From contig NC_092038.1 in the NCBI RefSeq assembly GCF_003086295.3, forward strand, positions 105,121,837-105,185,836: 64,000 bases of DNA, written 5' to 3'. The notes below the pieces were generated by a model that did no database searches, was not told the origin of the DNA, and was given only the letters and a program-made list of their open reading frames with translations. The position numbers and the translations under genes are program-made. The first letter of the stretch is position 1, and each line of letters starts with the position of its first letter. Origin of the DNA: Arachis hypogaea. Lineage: Eukaryota > Streptophyta > Magnoliopsida > Fabales > Fabaceae. Positions 19,256-29,683 of this stretch are shown here, one piece after another.

Positions 19256-21057
19256 TGATGAGCGGATAATTTATACGCTTTTTGGCATTGTTTTCATATA
19301 GTTTTTAGTAAGTTTAAGCTACTTTTAGGGATGTTTTCATTAGTTTTTATGTTAAATTCACATTTCTGGACTTTACTATGAGTTTGTGTGTTTTTCTCTG
19401 ATTTCAGGTAAATTCTGACTGAAATTGAGGGATTTGAGCAAAACTCTGAAGAAGGCTGACAAAAGGACTGCTGATGCTGTTGGAATCTGACCTCCCTGCA
19501 CTCGAAATGGATTTTCTAGAGCTACAGAACTCCAATTGGCGCGCTCTCAATGGCGTTGGAAAGTAGACATCCAGGGCTTTCCAGCAATATATAATAGTCC
19601 ATACTTTATTCGAAGAATGACGACGTAACTTGGCGTTAAACGCCAAGTACACGCTGCTGTCTGGAGTTAAACGCCAGAAAAACGTCATGATCCGGAGTTA
19701 AACGCCCAAAACACGTCATAACTCAAAGTTTAACGCCAAGAAATGCCTTAGCTCGTGGAATGATCAAGCTCAGCCCAAGCATACACTAAGTGGGCCCCGG
19801 AAGTGGATTTATGCATCAATTACTTACTCATGTAAACCCTAGTAGCTAGTCTAGTATATATAGGACATTTATCTATTGTATTAGGCATCTTTGATCTCAG
19901 TTTTGTTTTATTCTTCATCTTAGGAGATCATTGATCACGTTAGAGAGGGCTGGCCATTCGGCCATGCCTGAACTCTTTGCTTATGTATTTTCAACGGTGG
20001 AGTTTCTGCACACCATAGATTAAGGGTGTGGAGCTCTGCTGTACCTCAAGTATTAATGAAGTTCTATTATCTTTTATTCAATTCTCTCTTATTCTTATTC
20101 CAAGATATTCATTCGTACCCAAGAACATGATGAATGTGATGAGTCAGATTACCCTCATTATTATTCTCACTTATGAATGTGAGTGATTGACAACCACTCC
20201 CGTTCTACATGCAACAGAGCTTGAATGTGTATCTCTTAGATTCCCCAACAGAATCTTCGTGGTATAAGCTAGATAGATGGCGGCATTTATGAGGATCCGA
20301 AAAGTCTCACCTTGTCTGTGGTATTCCGAGTAGGATCCTGGGAATCCGAAAAGTCCAACCTTGTCTGTGGTGTTCCGAGTAGGATTCCGGTAATGAATGA
20401 CCGTGACGTGCTTCAAACTTTAACCTGCTGGGCATTAGTGACAGACGCAAAAGAGGGATTCTATTCCAGTAGGAGCGGGAACCAACCGGTGATTAGCCGT
20501 ACTGTGACAGAGTGCGTTAGCATAGTTTTCACTGCGAGGATGGGATGTAGCCATCAGCCATGGGTGATGCCTCCAGACTGGTTAGCTGTGCGAGTGACAG
20601 CCGCACAGGATATTTCCCCGTGAGGAATGAAAGTAGCCACAGTTGATGGTGAACCCCTATACAAAGCTTGCCATGGAAAGGAGTAAGAAGGATTGAGTAG
20701 AAGCAGTAGGAGGGCAGGCGTCCGAGAGCTCTACAGCATCTCCATCCGCTTATCTGAAATTCCCACCAATGAATCTGCATAAGTGTTCTATCCCTTTTAT
20801 TATTTCTTCTTTTTATTATTAATTATTCGAAAACCCATAAACCATTTTTAATCTGCCTAACTGAGATTTGCAAGGTGACCATAGCTTGCTTCATACCAAC
20901 AATCTCTGTGGATTCGACCCTTACTCACGTAAGGTTTATTACTTGGACGACCCAGTACACTTGCTGGTTAGTTGAACGGAGTTGTGAAAATAAACAATGC
21001 CCTCAGAGTATACATCCTACAAGTAAAAAGAACAAGTGATCACAATTTCGTCCACCA
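19256..21057 (+). repeat. E2 3' LTR
   Basis: 1802 bp, TGATGAGCGGATAATTTATACGC... to ...TTCGTCCACCA. TATA-like box at 19855-19864, AACGCC palindromes at 19629-19740. Followed by the target duplication GTGCT. ORFs of 80-103 aa inside it also occur in the 5' LTR and are not genes. Confidence 0.93.
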
Positions 21058-21062
21058 GTGCT

Positions 21063-21479
21063 TAAAATCTCTGGACACCTCTAACTGGGGACTTTAGCAA
21101 AGCTGAGTCACAATCTGAAAAGGTTCACCCAGCTATGTGTTTGTGGCATTTATGTATCTGGTGGTAATACTGGAAAACAAAGTGCTTAGGGCCACGGCCA
21201 AAACTCATAAAAGTAGTTGTGTTCAAGAATCAACATACTTAACTAGGAGAATCAATAACACTATCCGAAATTCTAAGTTCCTAGAGAAGCCAATCATTCT
21301 GAACTTCAAAGGAAAAAGTGAGATGCCAAAACTGTTCAGAAGCAAAAAGCTACAAGTTCCGCTGATCTAATTAGAACTAATATTCATTTATATTTTGGAA
21401 TTTATAGTATATTCACTTCTTTTTATCCTAATTGATTTTCAATTGCTTGGGGACAAGCAACAATTTAAGTTTGGTGTTG
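21063..21479 (+). other. E1 3' tail, part 2, with PPT module
   Basis: Resumes the E1 interior after E2 (…cttaaaatctctggacacctctaactgggg…), matching 18840-19255 of E2. The hairpin TTGCTTGGGGACAAGCAA is at 21443-21460 and TTAAGTTTGGTGTTG runs to the LTR at 21480. Confidence 0.85.
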
Positions 21480-23120
21480 TGATGAGCGGATAATTTATAC
21501 GCTTTTTGGCATTATTTTTAGGTAGTTTTTAGTATGATCTAGTTACTTTTAGGGATGTTTTCATTAGTTTTTATGCTAAATTTACATTTCTGGACTTTAC
21601 TATGAGTTTGTGTGTTTTTTTGTGATTTCAGGTATTTTCTGGCTAAAATTGAGGGACCTGAGCAAAACTCTGATAGGAGGCTGACAAAGGACTGCTGATG
21701 CTGTTGGAATCTGACCTCCCTGCACTCAAAATGGATTTTCTAGAGCTACAGAACTCCAAATGGCGCGCTCTCAACGGCGTCGGAAATTAGACATCCAGAG
21801 CATTCCAGAAATATATAATAGTCCATACTTTATTCGAGATTTGATGACGTAAACTGGCGCTCAACACCAGTTCCATGCTGCATTCTAGAGTCAAACGCCA
21901 GAAACACGTCACGAACCAGAGTTGAACGCCCAAAACACGTTACAACTTGGCGTTCAACTCCAAGAGAAGCCTCAGCTCATGGATAAATCAAGCTCAGCCC
22001 AAGCACACACCAAGTGGGCCCCAGAAGTGGATTTCTGCATCAATTACTTACTTCTGTAAACCCTAGTAGCTAGTTTAGTATAAATAGAACTTTTTACTAG
22101 TTTATGAGATGTCTTTGATTGTATTTTTTATCTTTTGACCATGTTTGGGGGCTGGCCTCTTGGTCATGCCTAGACCTTCATTACTTATGTATTTTCAACG
22201 GTGGAGTTTCTACGCACCATAGATTAAAGGTGTGGAGCTCAGCTGTACCTCAAGTTTCAATGCAATTACTACTATTTTCTATTCAACTCGACTTATTCTT
22301 ATTCTAAGATATTCGTTGCACTTCAACATGATGAATGTGATGATCCATGACACTCATCATCATTCTTACCTATGAACGCGTGACTGACAACCACTTCCGT
22401 TCTACCTTAGACCGGGCGCATATCTCTTGGATTCCTTAATCAAAATCTTCGTGGTATAAGCTAGAATTGATGGCGGCATTCATGGGAATCCAGAAAGTCT
22501 AACCTTGTCTGTGGTATTCCGAGTAGGATTCTGGGATTGAATGACTATGACGAGCTTCAAACTCGTGATTGCTGGGCGTGATGACAAACGCAAAAGAATC
22601 AAGGGATTCTATTCCAACATGATCGAGAACCGACAGATGATTAGCCGTGCTGTGACAGAGCATTTGGAACCATTTTCACTGAGAGGATGGGATGTATCCA
22701 TTGACAACGGTGATGCCCTACATACAGCTTGCCATGGAAAGGAGTAAGAAGGATTGAATGAAAGCAGTAGGAAAGCAGAGATCCAACAGGGACACAGCAT
22801 CTCCATGCAATTATCTGAAATTTCTACCATTGAATTACATGAGTAACTCTATCTTTATTTTATGTTTATTATTTATTATTATTTGAAAAATCAATAATCT
22901 CTTAAATTAGTTAAATCCGCCTGACTGAGATTTACAAGGTGACCATAGCTTGCTTCATACCAACAATCTCTGTGAGATCGACCCTTACTCACATAAGGTA
23001 TTACTTGGACGACCCAGTACACTTGCTGGTTAGTTGTGCGGAGTTGTGACAAAGTGTGATTCATGTTTGAGAGCACCAAGTCTTTGGAGCCATTGTTGAT
23101 GATCACAATTTCGTCCACCA
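21480..23120 (+). repeat. E1 3' LTR
   Basis: 1641 bp, TGATGAGCGG... to ...TCGTCCACCA, with TATAAATAG at 22079-22087 and AACGCC palindromes at about 21855-21965. Clearly diverged from E2's LTRs. Right flank ATGTA. Confidence 0.9.
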
Positions 23121-23829
23121 ATGTATATTTTCTTTTTCTCTCTATATTGGCATTTTCTGTGTATTAATTTCATCAATTGGTTTCCCCATATATAACATGT
23201 TTATGGTGTTTGCAATGCGTTTCTTTGAAAGGATCATCATATACCAGGTGTCCATTGAGGGTTCACTGATCTTTTTAGATCTTAGTTAAACTAGTACAAA
23301 TTTATTATAAAAGACTGTGTGAGCATTAGCTTGTATTTTGAGTTAGTAAGTGTAAACTTGTGAAAGCTCAGAGATAATAGATAGTTTAACAATTGAATTT
23401 TGGTGAAACTACAAGGACTTACTGAGTAATTTTACATAATTTTAGTGCTTCATACATTTTCGTTAAGGATAATTTCCAAGTATGTTCATTATTCCCATCT
23501 TTTTATGAATTGAAAATCATTGATCAAATTTTAGAACTTTTCCTGCATCAGAATTTCAAGTTTAGATACTTTGTTCTGCGTCTTATTTGAAAGAACTCTA
23601 TTCTTGCCCATATGTTTTATCTACTGTATTTGATGATGGATTCCAAACACATTTCACTGTCATTTAGATAAACTTGTGAAAGTCATATTTGTGCTGAAAA
23701 GAATAAAATTCACATTTTATTCTCTGCAATAAGTTCATTTAAGAAAAATGAAGTTATTTTGTTTAGAGCATTTTATATTCTTTTTGTCTCCCCGCTAGTT
23801 ATCCTTGCAAAAGAAGTGACATCTCTTTC
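23121..23829. other. Non-coding, possibly remnant intron of CstF77
   Basis: AT-rich single-copy-looking DNA between E1 and the first recognisable CstF77 exon. I see no ORF, LTR or repeat. It could be intron sequence, since the exon starts directly to its right. Confidence 0.4.
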
Positions 23830-24686
23830 ATGGTACAGTTCATTCGTTTTCTACGAAGAACCGAAGGTGTTGAAGCAGCCCGAAAGTACTTTCTGGATGC
23901 ACACAAATCTCCAAGTTGCACATATCATGTTTATGTTGCTTATGCTACAATTGCCTTTTGTCTTGACAAAGACCCAAAGGTCCTTCCTGTTTCCTTTTAT
24001 TTATGTCTTTTGCTTTGTGTATTTATAAAGTTAGTAGATTATTATATGTATTGCATATATTCATGTGCTTTACAATAACTATTCTTCTAGATGAATGCCT
24101 TCTAGCGAAGAAGATGAGACTCATTAGTTAAAGGCTATATGATAATATGATTACTTTTCTGGCTTTTCCATGCAGATGGCACATAATGTTTTTGAAGATG
24201 GACTAAAACGCTTTATGCATGAGCCTGTTTACATTCTTGAGTGAGTTATATTCCCTCCTGTCATTGAGTCAACCTAATCATGAACAACAATCTAATCATA
24301 GTGATTAAATCAACCTAAGATCAAATTAAATCAACATACCTAGATATTACATCACTTCAACATATCCCTAGTATGTTCTACTAGCTTGCTCTCTTAATAT
24401 TTGGATCTTTGTAAACATACATCCACTAATGTTGGTTTATGTGCCTCTTATTGTTATGTCTTTGTTGTCTCTGAATAAAAATTGTACTAATTCTTTTGAT
24501 CTTGTACTACCTCTTTTTCCCTGAGTTAGATGATATCTTATTGTCTCACTGGTTGTGCATGTCATCATTTCTATTAAAAATATTTCCTTTCATATTCAAA
24601 ATATTATTGACTGAGTATTAAGAATGTTTTCATGATGCTTTAGATATGTTGATTTCTTGACATGTCTGAATGATGACCAAAATGTC
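23830..24686 (+). pseudogene. CSTF77: CstF77 (cleavage stimulation factor 77) three-exon fragment
   Basis: Three segments match consecutive exons of the HAT-repeat region of plant CstF77, a pre-mRNA 3'-end processing factor. Exon a (23830-23979) encodes FIRFLRRTEGVEAARKYFLD and SPSCTYHVYVAYATIAF. Exon b (24176-24240) encodes AHNVFEDGLKRFMHEPVYIL. Exon c (24644 to about 24686) encodes VDFLTCLNDDQNV. Intron borders look real (…tgcag before exon b, gtgagt after it, …tttag before exon c). After exon c the conserved continuation is missing and a stop follows. A full gene is about 700 or more residues; only about 85 are here. E1 inserted just upstream. This is a pseudogene, or a gene piece carried or cut by transposons. 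Confidence 0.8.
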
Positions 24687-24730
24687 TCTGAATTACAGTG
24701 GGGAATCCAGCCTTAAAGGCATGTGTATAA

Positions 24731-24886
24731 GTATATAAATTGAAATCTGAGGAAAGTTGGGATGATGAAGAAGAAGCAGCAGCAGCAGAAAGAGCAAGTG
24801 AAGTGAATTTTACAGATGAGATAAGTGGAATTAACACAGGATCTCCTTCACCAACTTCATCTAATGAATCCTCTGTTACAAGCTAA
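24731..24886 (+). pseudogene. C-terminal exon-like ORF of unknown gene
   Basis: An open stretch of 51 codons after a TAA at 24728, ending in TAA at 24884. It encodes an acidic segment (SEESWDDEEEAAAAERASEV) and a Ser/Thr-rich tail (GSPSPTSSNESSVTS). An acceptor-like sequence (…gaattacag) lies at 24699. Composition and the in-frame stop look like a host-gene last exon that has decayed. It does not match CstF77's C-terminus as I know it. I do not recognise it. Confidence 0.3.
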
Positions 24887-25279
24887 TTATTAGAGCAGCG
24901 AAATTTGTTCAAATGAGTTAGGAAATTGAATAGGAGTTGCTTGCAGCATAGTTCTTTTAATTTACTAGTATGAGGAAAATTATTTAGAGCCCTTTGGATA
25001 CCATTAACAACTTTTAATTTACTCAATACAATTTGTTGATGTATGGTTATTTATTATTATGGTTGATATATCAATACACTTTGTTTATGTTTTAAATTAT
25101 ATTGACTTGTTTGTTTATAGTATTTTTCTTTTAGTTTGATAATACGATGAATTTGTTTATTTTTTGAAATATTATAAATATTCGAATTCAAATTAGATAA
25201 AAAATTTGTATTTATTAAATTTATATTTATTTTGTATGAAAACAAGTTTATTTTGTAATAAAAAGTTAAAAAATATTTT

Positions 25280-25725
25280 ACCTTACCGAGGGATTTACAA
25301 ACGGATTTTCTGTCTGTATTTAGAGTATAGAATGGCTTTCTAAAGTTCCAATTACAGACAAAAAATCTATCAGAAAATTCGTCTGTAATTACAGATGAAA
25401 AATCCGTCAGAAAATCTGACTGTAATTACAGACGGAAAATCCGTCAGAAAATCCGTCTGTAATTACAGACAGAAAATCCAACGGAAAGTTCGTCACATTC
25501 GAAAAAAATGGATGCAGAATTTATAGAGAGAAAATCCGTTGGTAACTGGTAAAAATCCGTCTGTAATTTTCTGACGGAAAAAAATTCGTCGGTAAATAAT
25601 TTCTGACGAAACTTTTACAGAGGGACAAAATCTGTCGATAATTTCGTTGGTAACCAAAAATCCGTCTGTAATAAAAACTAAATCCATCTGTAAATCTGTC
25701 TGTATTAATCCATTTTCTAGTTGCG
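25280..25725. repeat. Tandem palindromic repeat patch (possible DNA-transposon subterminal repeats)
   Basis: Repeated text built on GTCTGTAATTACAGAC, a perfect 16-base palindrome (e.g. 25455-25470), joined to AAAATCCGTCAGAAAATCC. Three or four units of about 38 bp occur at 25340-25500, with diverged forms to 25700. Dense inverted subterminal repeats like this are typical of CACTA or MITE-like ends. The right edge reads ccattttctagttgcg, loosely like a degraded CACTA terminus. Borders are uncertain. Confidence 0.5.
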
Positions 25726-26236
25726 AATGATAACATATTTTTCTTCTTCTTTTTTATTGAAATTAATTCCTTTTAAAATATAAATCATAATTTTCTTTTC
25801 CTCTTTAACTATTTCATATAATGATAATATAATTTTGTCGATTTGAATGCTAATTATAGTTGAATATGATAAGTTGCATCTATTTAATTTGGATGTGATA
25901 TTTATATTCTTTTTAATTTTAATTTCTTTTTTATCATTTATAAGTTTTTTTTTATCAAATTCAAATATATCCAAGTTAAATACTGTTAATATGATATGTA
26001 TATAATTTTAATATACTTTTAAATTATCAATACAAAAAAATGAATTTTTAAATTAATAATAATATTTTATTGTTAATAATACTAAATGTGTATAAAGACA
26101 GAATGCTTTAAATATGTGTTTTACGTAATACTTTACATACATTAATATATTATATAATATTAGTAACAAGTTTTGTGAAAAAAACGTGGATATTAATACA
26201 TGATTATGATTTAGAAAAAAAATATTTATTGTTATG
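25726..26236. other. AT-rich DNA, no gene seen
   Basis: Very AT-rich (long runs of A/T, no credible ORF or repeat boundary). Ends at TTATG, the left flank of solo LTR S4. Confidence 0.5.
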
Positions 26237-27637
26237 TGATGCGTGAGCATCTTTCTCATCTTTTCTTAGTGAATTTGCATTTAAATTGTTAAGTTTAATA
26301 AAAAATTAATTGTCTTTTAGTCACTATGGATGCTACTTTGAGTCTTGTGCAATTCTGTTTATTTTAGATAGCATTCAGTTAGATTTGATGGAGTTTTTGC
26401 AGTACAAGAATTAAATGAGATGACAGTGAGGAGCGACGCGTGTGCGTGCCTGATACGTACACGTGAAAAGCGAAGTTACACAGCGACGCGTGCGCGTACC
26501 TGACGCGTACACGTGACACGCAGAATAGACCATTGACGCGTACGCGTGACATGCGTCACGTGCAGAAAATGCATAAAACATTGGGGGCGAATTCTGGGCC
26601 CATTTTGACACTCAAGTAAGGCACAGCTTTCTGCCAAGATTAGGCGCAGATCCAGTGAAGCCAAGTGGTCCCCACGTTACATGGCGTGGATTATTTAATT
26701 GATTCTGATTCAAATTTGAATTTGAAAATAGGAAAAGATATTATCTTAATTTTAGATATTAGATTTTAAATTAATTAGGATTAGTTATAAAAAGAAGAAA
26801 CTTTTCTTCTTTAAGGGGATTTTGGGGGATTCCATCAGATTGGAACTCAGTACATTTTACCTGAATCCTTATTTTCTCTCTGAACCATGAGCAACTAAAC
26901 CTCCATTATTAAGGTTAGGAGCTCTGTCTATTGTATGGATTGATACTATTATTTCTCTATTTTAATTCATGTTTTGATTTATATTTCAATAATTGTTTTC
27001 GTTCTTTATTTTATGAATTTGGGTGGAACGGAAGTATGACCCAAGTTCTAATTGAGTTCTTGTATAACTTGGAAAAGCTATTTACTTGAACAACAGCTTG
27101 AAAACATATTATCTTGAATTTCTAATTGTTTGTATTTAACGGGATACGTGATATATAATCTCCTTATTTTTGGATAATTAGGATTCTTGTGGCATACAAA
27201 CTGGAATTTGATCATGCAGCTTCTAATTGGAATTAACTGACCAAGGAATTGGCAGTTAATGAATTTTAGAGGAGACTAGGAAGGTCTAAGAAATTAGGGT
27301 CTAGTCACATATAGTTTGCCATGAATTAAATCTTGCATGCTTAAAATAGTTAGTAAGAAAAGTCAATCCAGAAAATAGATAACTCTGAAGCCTTAACTGT
27401 TTTCTCCCATATTTTATTTTCAACTTAATTACTTACTGCCTTCTAATATTTTGAAGTCACTTTTTAAACCTTTTGAACATCTCAAAATCATTTTTTACTT
27501 GCCTAACTAAGTTAATCATTTAACTATTGTTGCTTAGTCCATCAATTCTCGTGAGATCAACCCTTACTCACCTAAAGTATTACTTGGTACAACCCAATAC
27601 ACTTACCAGATAATTTGTGAGGGTAATTACCACACCA
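26237..27637 (+). repeat. S4: solo LTR, TGATGCGTGAGCATC family
   Basis: 1401-bp LTR beginning TGATGCGTGAGCATC and ending ...TTACCACACCA. It contains CACGTG/GACGCGT-rich text at 26430-26570 and the LTR-end block …gatcaacccttactcacctaaagtattacttgg… at 27555-27595, which S3 shares in reverse orientation. Flanks TTATG and TTATA agree in 4 of 5 bases, a plausible aged target duplication. No interior on either side. Confidence 0.7.
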
Positions 27638-27642
27638 TTATA

Positions 27643-28660
27643 TCATTATCATTATATTATTTTATAACAGTTGCATTCTAGCGATAAGCATGCTGACATG
27701 GTGCGTTTTTGTGTGAGCATACTTGCTTTTTTTCTGTTGTTTTTTATTTTTGGAAAGTATCAACTTTAAATTATTATATTTATAAACATTTATTAATCAA
27801 ATATGATAAAATTTATCAATAATTAGAATATTCTATATTATATCTTTTTAATAATTAAAATGATTCAGTTTATATCTCCATGAATATTATATTTATTTAT
27901 ATAGAGTATTTTTTTTTACTGTGTAAAAATGTAAGTTCTAGAGTTAAAGTATTTTTTTTATTTTTTTCTTCTTTAATGATTTCATATAATCATATTATAT
28001 TTTTCTTTTTTTAATTAACTTAATCTTTTTAAGGTATAAATCATCATTTTATATATTATTAAAATTAGAATATGTGTATTAATATTTGAAATCACTTAAT
28101 GATAAGAACATAAGATACGTGATTATATTATTTGGAGAAAGATAATATTTTAATTTATTATAAATTAGACAAAACATAAATTATTCAAATTATAATTATT
28201 TGTTCTTAAATTAGTGAATCGAGTTACCATATCATTATCATTAATTAATAATTTTTTTTTAATTTTAAGAGTATTATAATTAAATATATAGACTTTGATT
28301 GAGGAGTAAACATGTTAGTCTATTAAATAGAAATTTTAAATTAAATTTTGAGAAAATAATATTTCAAATTTTTTCTTTGTTTAAAATCCATAGTTTGTTT
28401 TAGGTAGTTTGAGATTTTGTTTTCTGGTGTGATGAGCATAATTTTATTTTGATGCTTTTTATTATTATATCATTAATTAATAATTTCTAAAATATTTATG
28501 TATTATTAAAGTTAGAATGCGTGCATTAATATTCTAAATCAATTAATAACAGGAACATATGTGATTATATTATTAGGAGAAAGATAATATTCTAATTTAT
28601 TACTAATTACACTAAACATAAATTATGTAAATTATACTATAATTATACATCATTATTTGT
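27643..28660. other. AT-rich DNA with internal direct repeat
   Basis: No gene. A block of about 160 bp (28050-28210, …ttattaaaattagaatatgtg…gattatattatttggagaaagataatatt…) recurs diverged at 28495-28655. Origin unknown. Confidence 0.45.
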
Positions 28661-28682
28661 TCTTTGGTGTTGACTTAGCCAA

Positions 28683-29088
28683 TGAGATATTTGAAAATAG
28701 AAACTCTTACCTAAAAGAGGTGGTGCAGTGAAACAACAAAAGAAAGGACTTACAAGAATTGAAAGAGTGGTCCTTGATGATGATGAAGAAGAGCTTGATG
28801 ACATTCCTCCTCCATCCACCACTGGAACATCTAACTCTACTAGACACAAATCACTTCTGTATGGAGTTGTTAAGGATGTTCTGCATGAATTTGTGAATCT
28901 GTCCAATCATCTTATCTCCACAAGCCAATAAGAGAGAAAGCTTGTTGTTTGGAATGAAAATGTGTTGCGTAAGTTAAGAGATAGAGTGGCAGTTCTCTTA
29001 AATATGTGAAAAATATTCATGAAGATGATACTATGGCCACTGATCGAGAGGAGCCATTGGACACTGAGGATGAAGGCTCGGATACCTA
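28683..29088 (+). pseudogene. Acidic ORF remnant in the 3' region of a Ty1/Copia element (C1)
   Basis: A diverged coding stretch. The first part encodes KQQKKGLTRIERVVLDDDEEELDDIPPP and YGVVKDVLHEFVNLSNHLISTSQ, then a TAA at 28929. In the following codons the sense continues with a frame change, ending in an acidic tail (NIHEDDTMATDREEPLDTED). It lies upstream of a Copia-type polypurine tract and LTR, the position where SIRE-type Copia elements carry an extra ORF. I infer that origin from position, not from a recognised domain. Confidence 0.35.
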
Positions 29089-29672
29089 AAGATATCTCAT
29101 GTTAAAGACTTTTGATTTTATTGCACTTTGTTTAATGAAATAATTTGGTTTTAGACATTGTTTTAATGTTTTTTAGAAGACTGTATCCCTTAAATATGCT
29201 TATGTGATCTTTGGAGTCTAACATCTTTTGTGCAGGTCTAAACTAGAAGCTATTTCCTCCCTTGTGACAAAAGGATGAGTAGTATAAATAGAATAGAGGA
29301 TGGTCTAATCCATAGAGGATGGTATGAACTATAGATGATGGTCTAAAATTATGATGTTTTTAAATGTTTTGTGCTGATTAAGTTGTTTTGATGACTTGCT
29401 GGTTAATTTGCTAATTCACTTTTACTTATGCTGAATCATTGCATACCATGCTGCAATACAAGATAATACTTTGCAATATTTGCTTGTCTTGTATAGATTT
29501 TTCTATTTTTATGCAAACAGGGAATTGTAGATGAGCATACATTAAGGGAGAGTAATCCTTATGAAAGAGAGGAGGAGCACATCATGATAATATAGTATCA
29601 TCAAAGGAAGGTCTCTGAAATTTTTCTATATTAATTCCTTTTATTATTACCTCATAAATTATGTTTGTCATC
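29089..29672 (+). other. C1 3' non-coding region
   Basis: Non-coding sequence between the acidic ORF remnant and the polypurine tract, ending …gtttgtcatcaaggaagagat. This wording before TGTTGA is characteristic of Ty1/Copia 3' ends. Confidence 0.5.
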
Positions 29673-29683
29673 AAGGAAGAGAT
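29673..29683 (+). other. Polypurine tract, C1
   Basis: AAGGAAGAGAT immediately before TGTTGAG, the LTR start. Confidence 0.6.

Larger units (their letters stand above)
10507..21057 (+). mobile_element. E2: young non-autonomous Athila-type element with intact gag-PR and ORF3
   Basis: Complete plus-strand element of about 10.55 kb: 5' LTR 10507-12281, primer-binding site, leader, gag-protease, spacer with palindromes, ORF3, tail, hairpin/PPT module, 3' LTR 19256-21057. It is flanked by perfect 5-bp duplications GTGCT (10502-10506 and 21058-21062) and lies inside E1. The LTRs differ by about 6 substitutions over 1758 aligned bases (my count by eye), apart from a rearranged 5' terminus. Under commonly assumed plant rates that is roughly 0.1-0.2 million years. 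There is no RT, RNase H or integrase, so its mobility must have depended on a partner such as E4. Confidence 0.92.
4096..23120 (+). mobile_element. E1: decayed non-autonomous Athila-type element, split by E2
   Basis: Plus-strand element whose visible parts are 4096-10506 and 21063-23120; E2 fills the gap. Order: the last 172 bp of the 5' LTR, primer-binding site, leader, broken gag-protease, palindrome cluster, broken ORF3, 3' non-coding tail (interrupted by E2), hairpin/PPT module, and 3' LTR. There is no reverse transcriptase or integrase. The missing front of the 5' LTR should lie left of the window, beyond M1. The right flank ATGTA (23121-23125) is the predicted half of its target duplication. 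Confidence 0.85.

Noticed and set aside
4096..23120. E1 and E2 as a tandem LTR-interior-LTR-interior-LTR array from unequal recombination
   Set aside because: E2 has perfect GTGCT flanks and E1's interior resumes exactly after it at 21063 and reaches its own PPT and LTR, so nested insertion explains everything.
23830..24240. A functional CstF77 gene
   Set aside because: Only about 85 residues in three exons, reading frame ends in a stop soon after exon c, and flanking sequence is retrotransposon.
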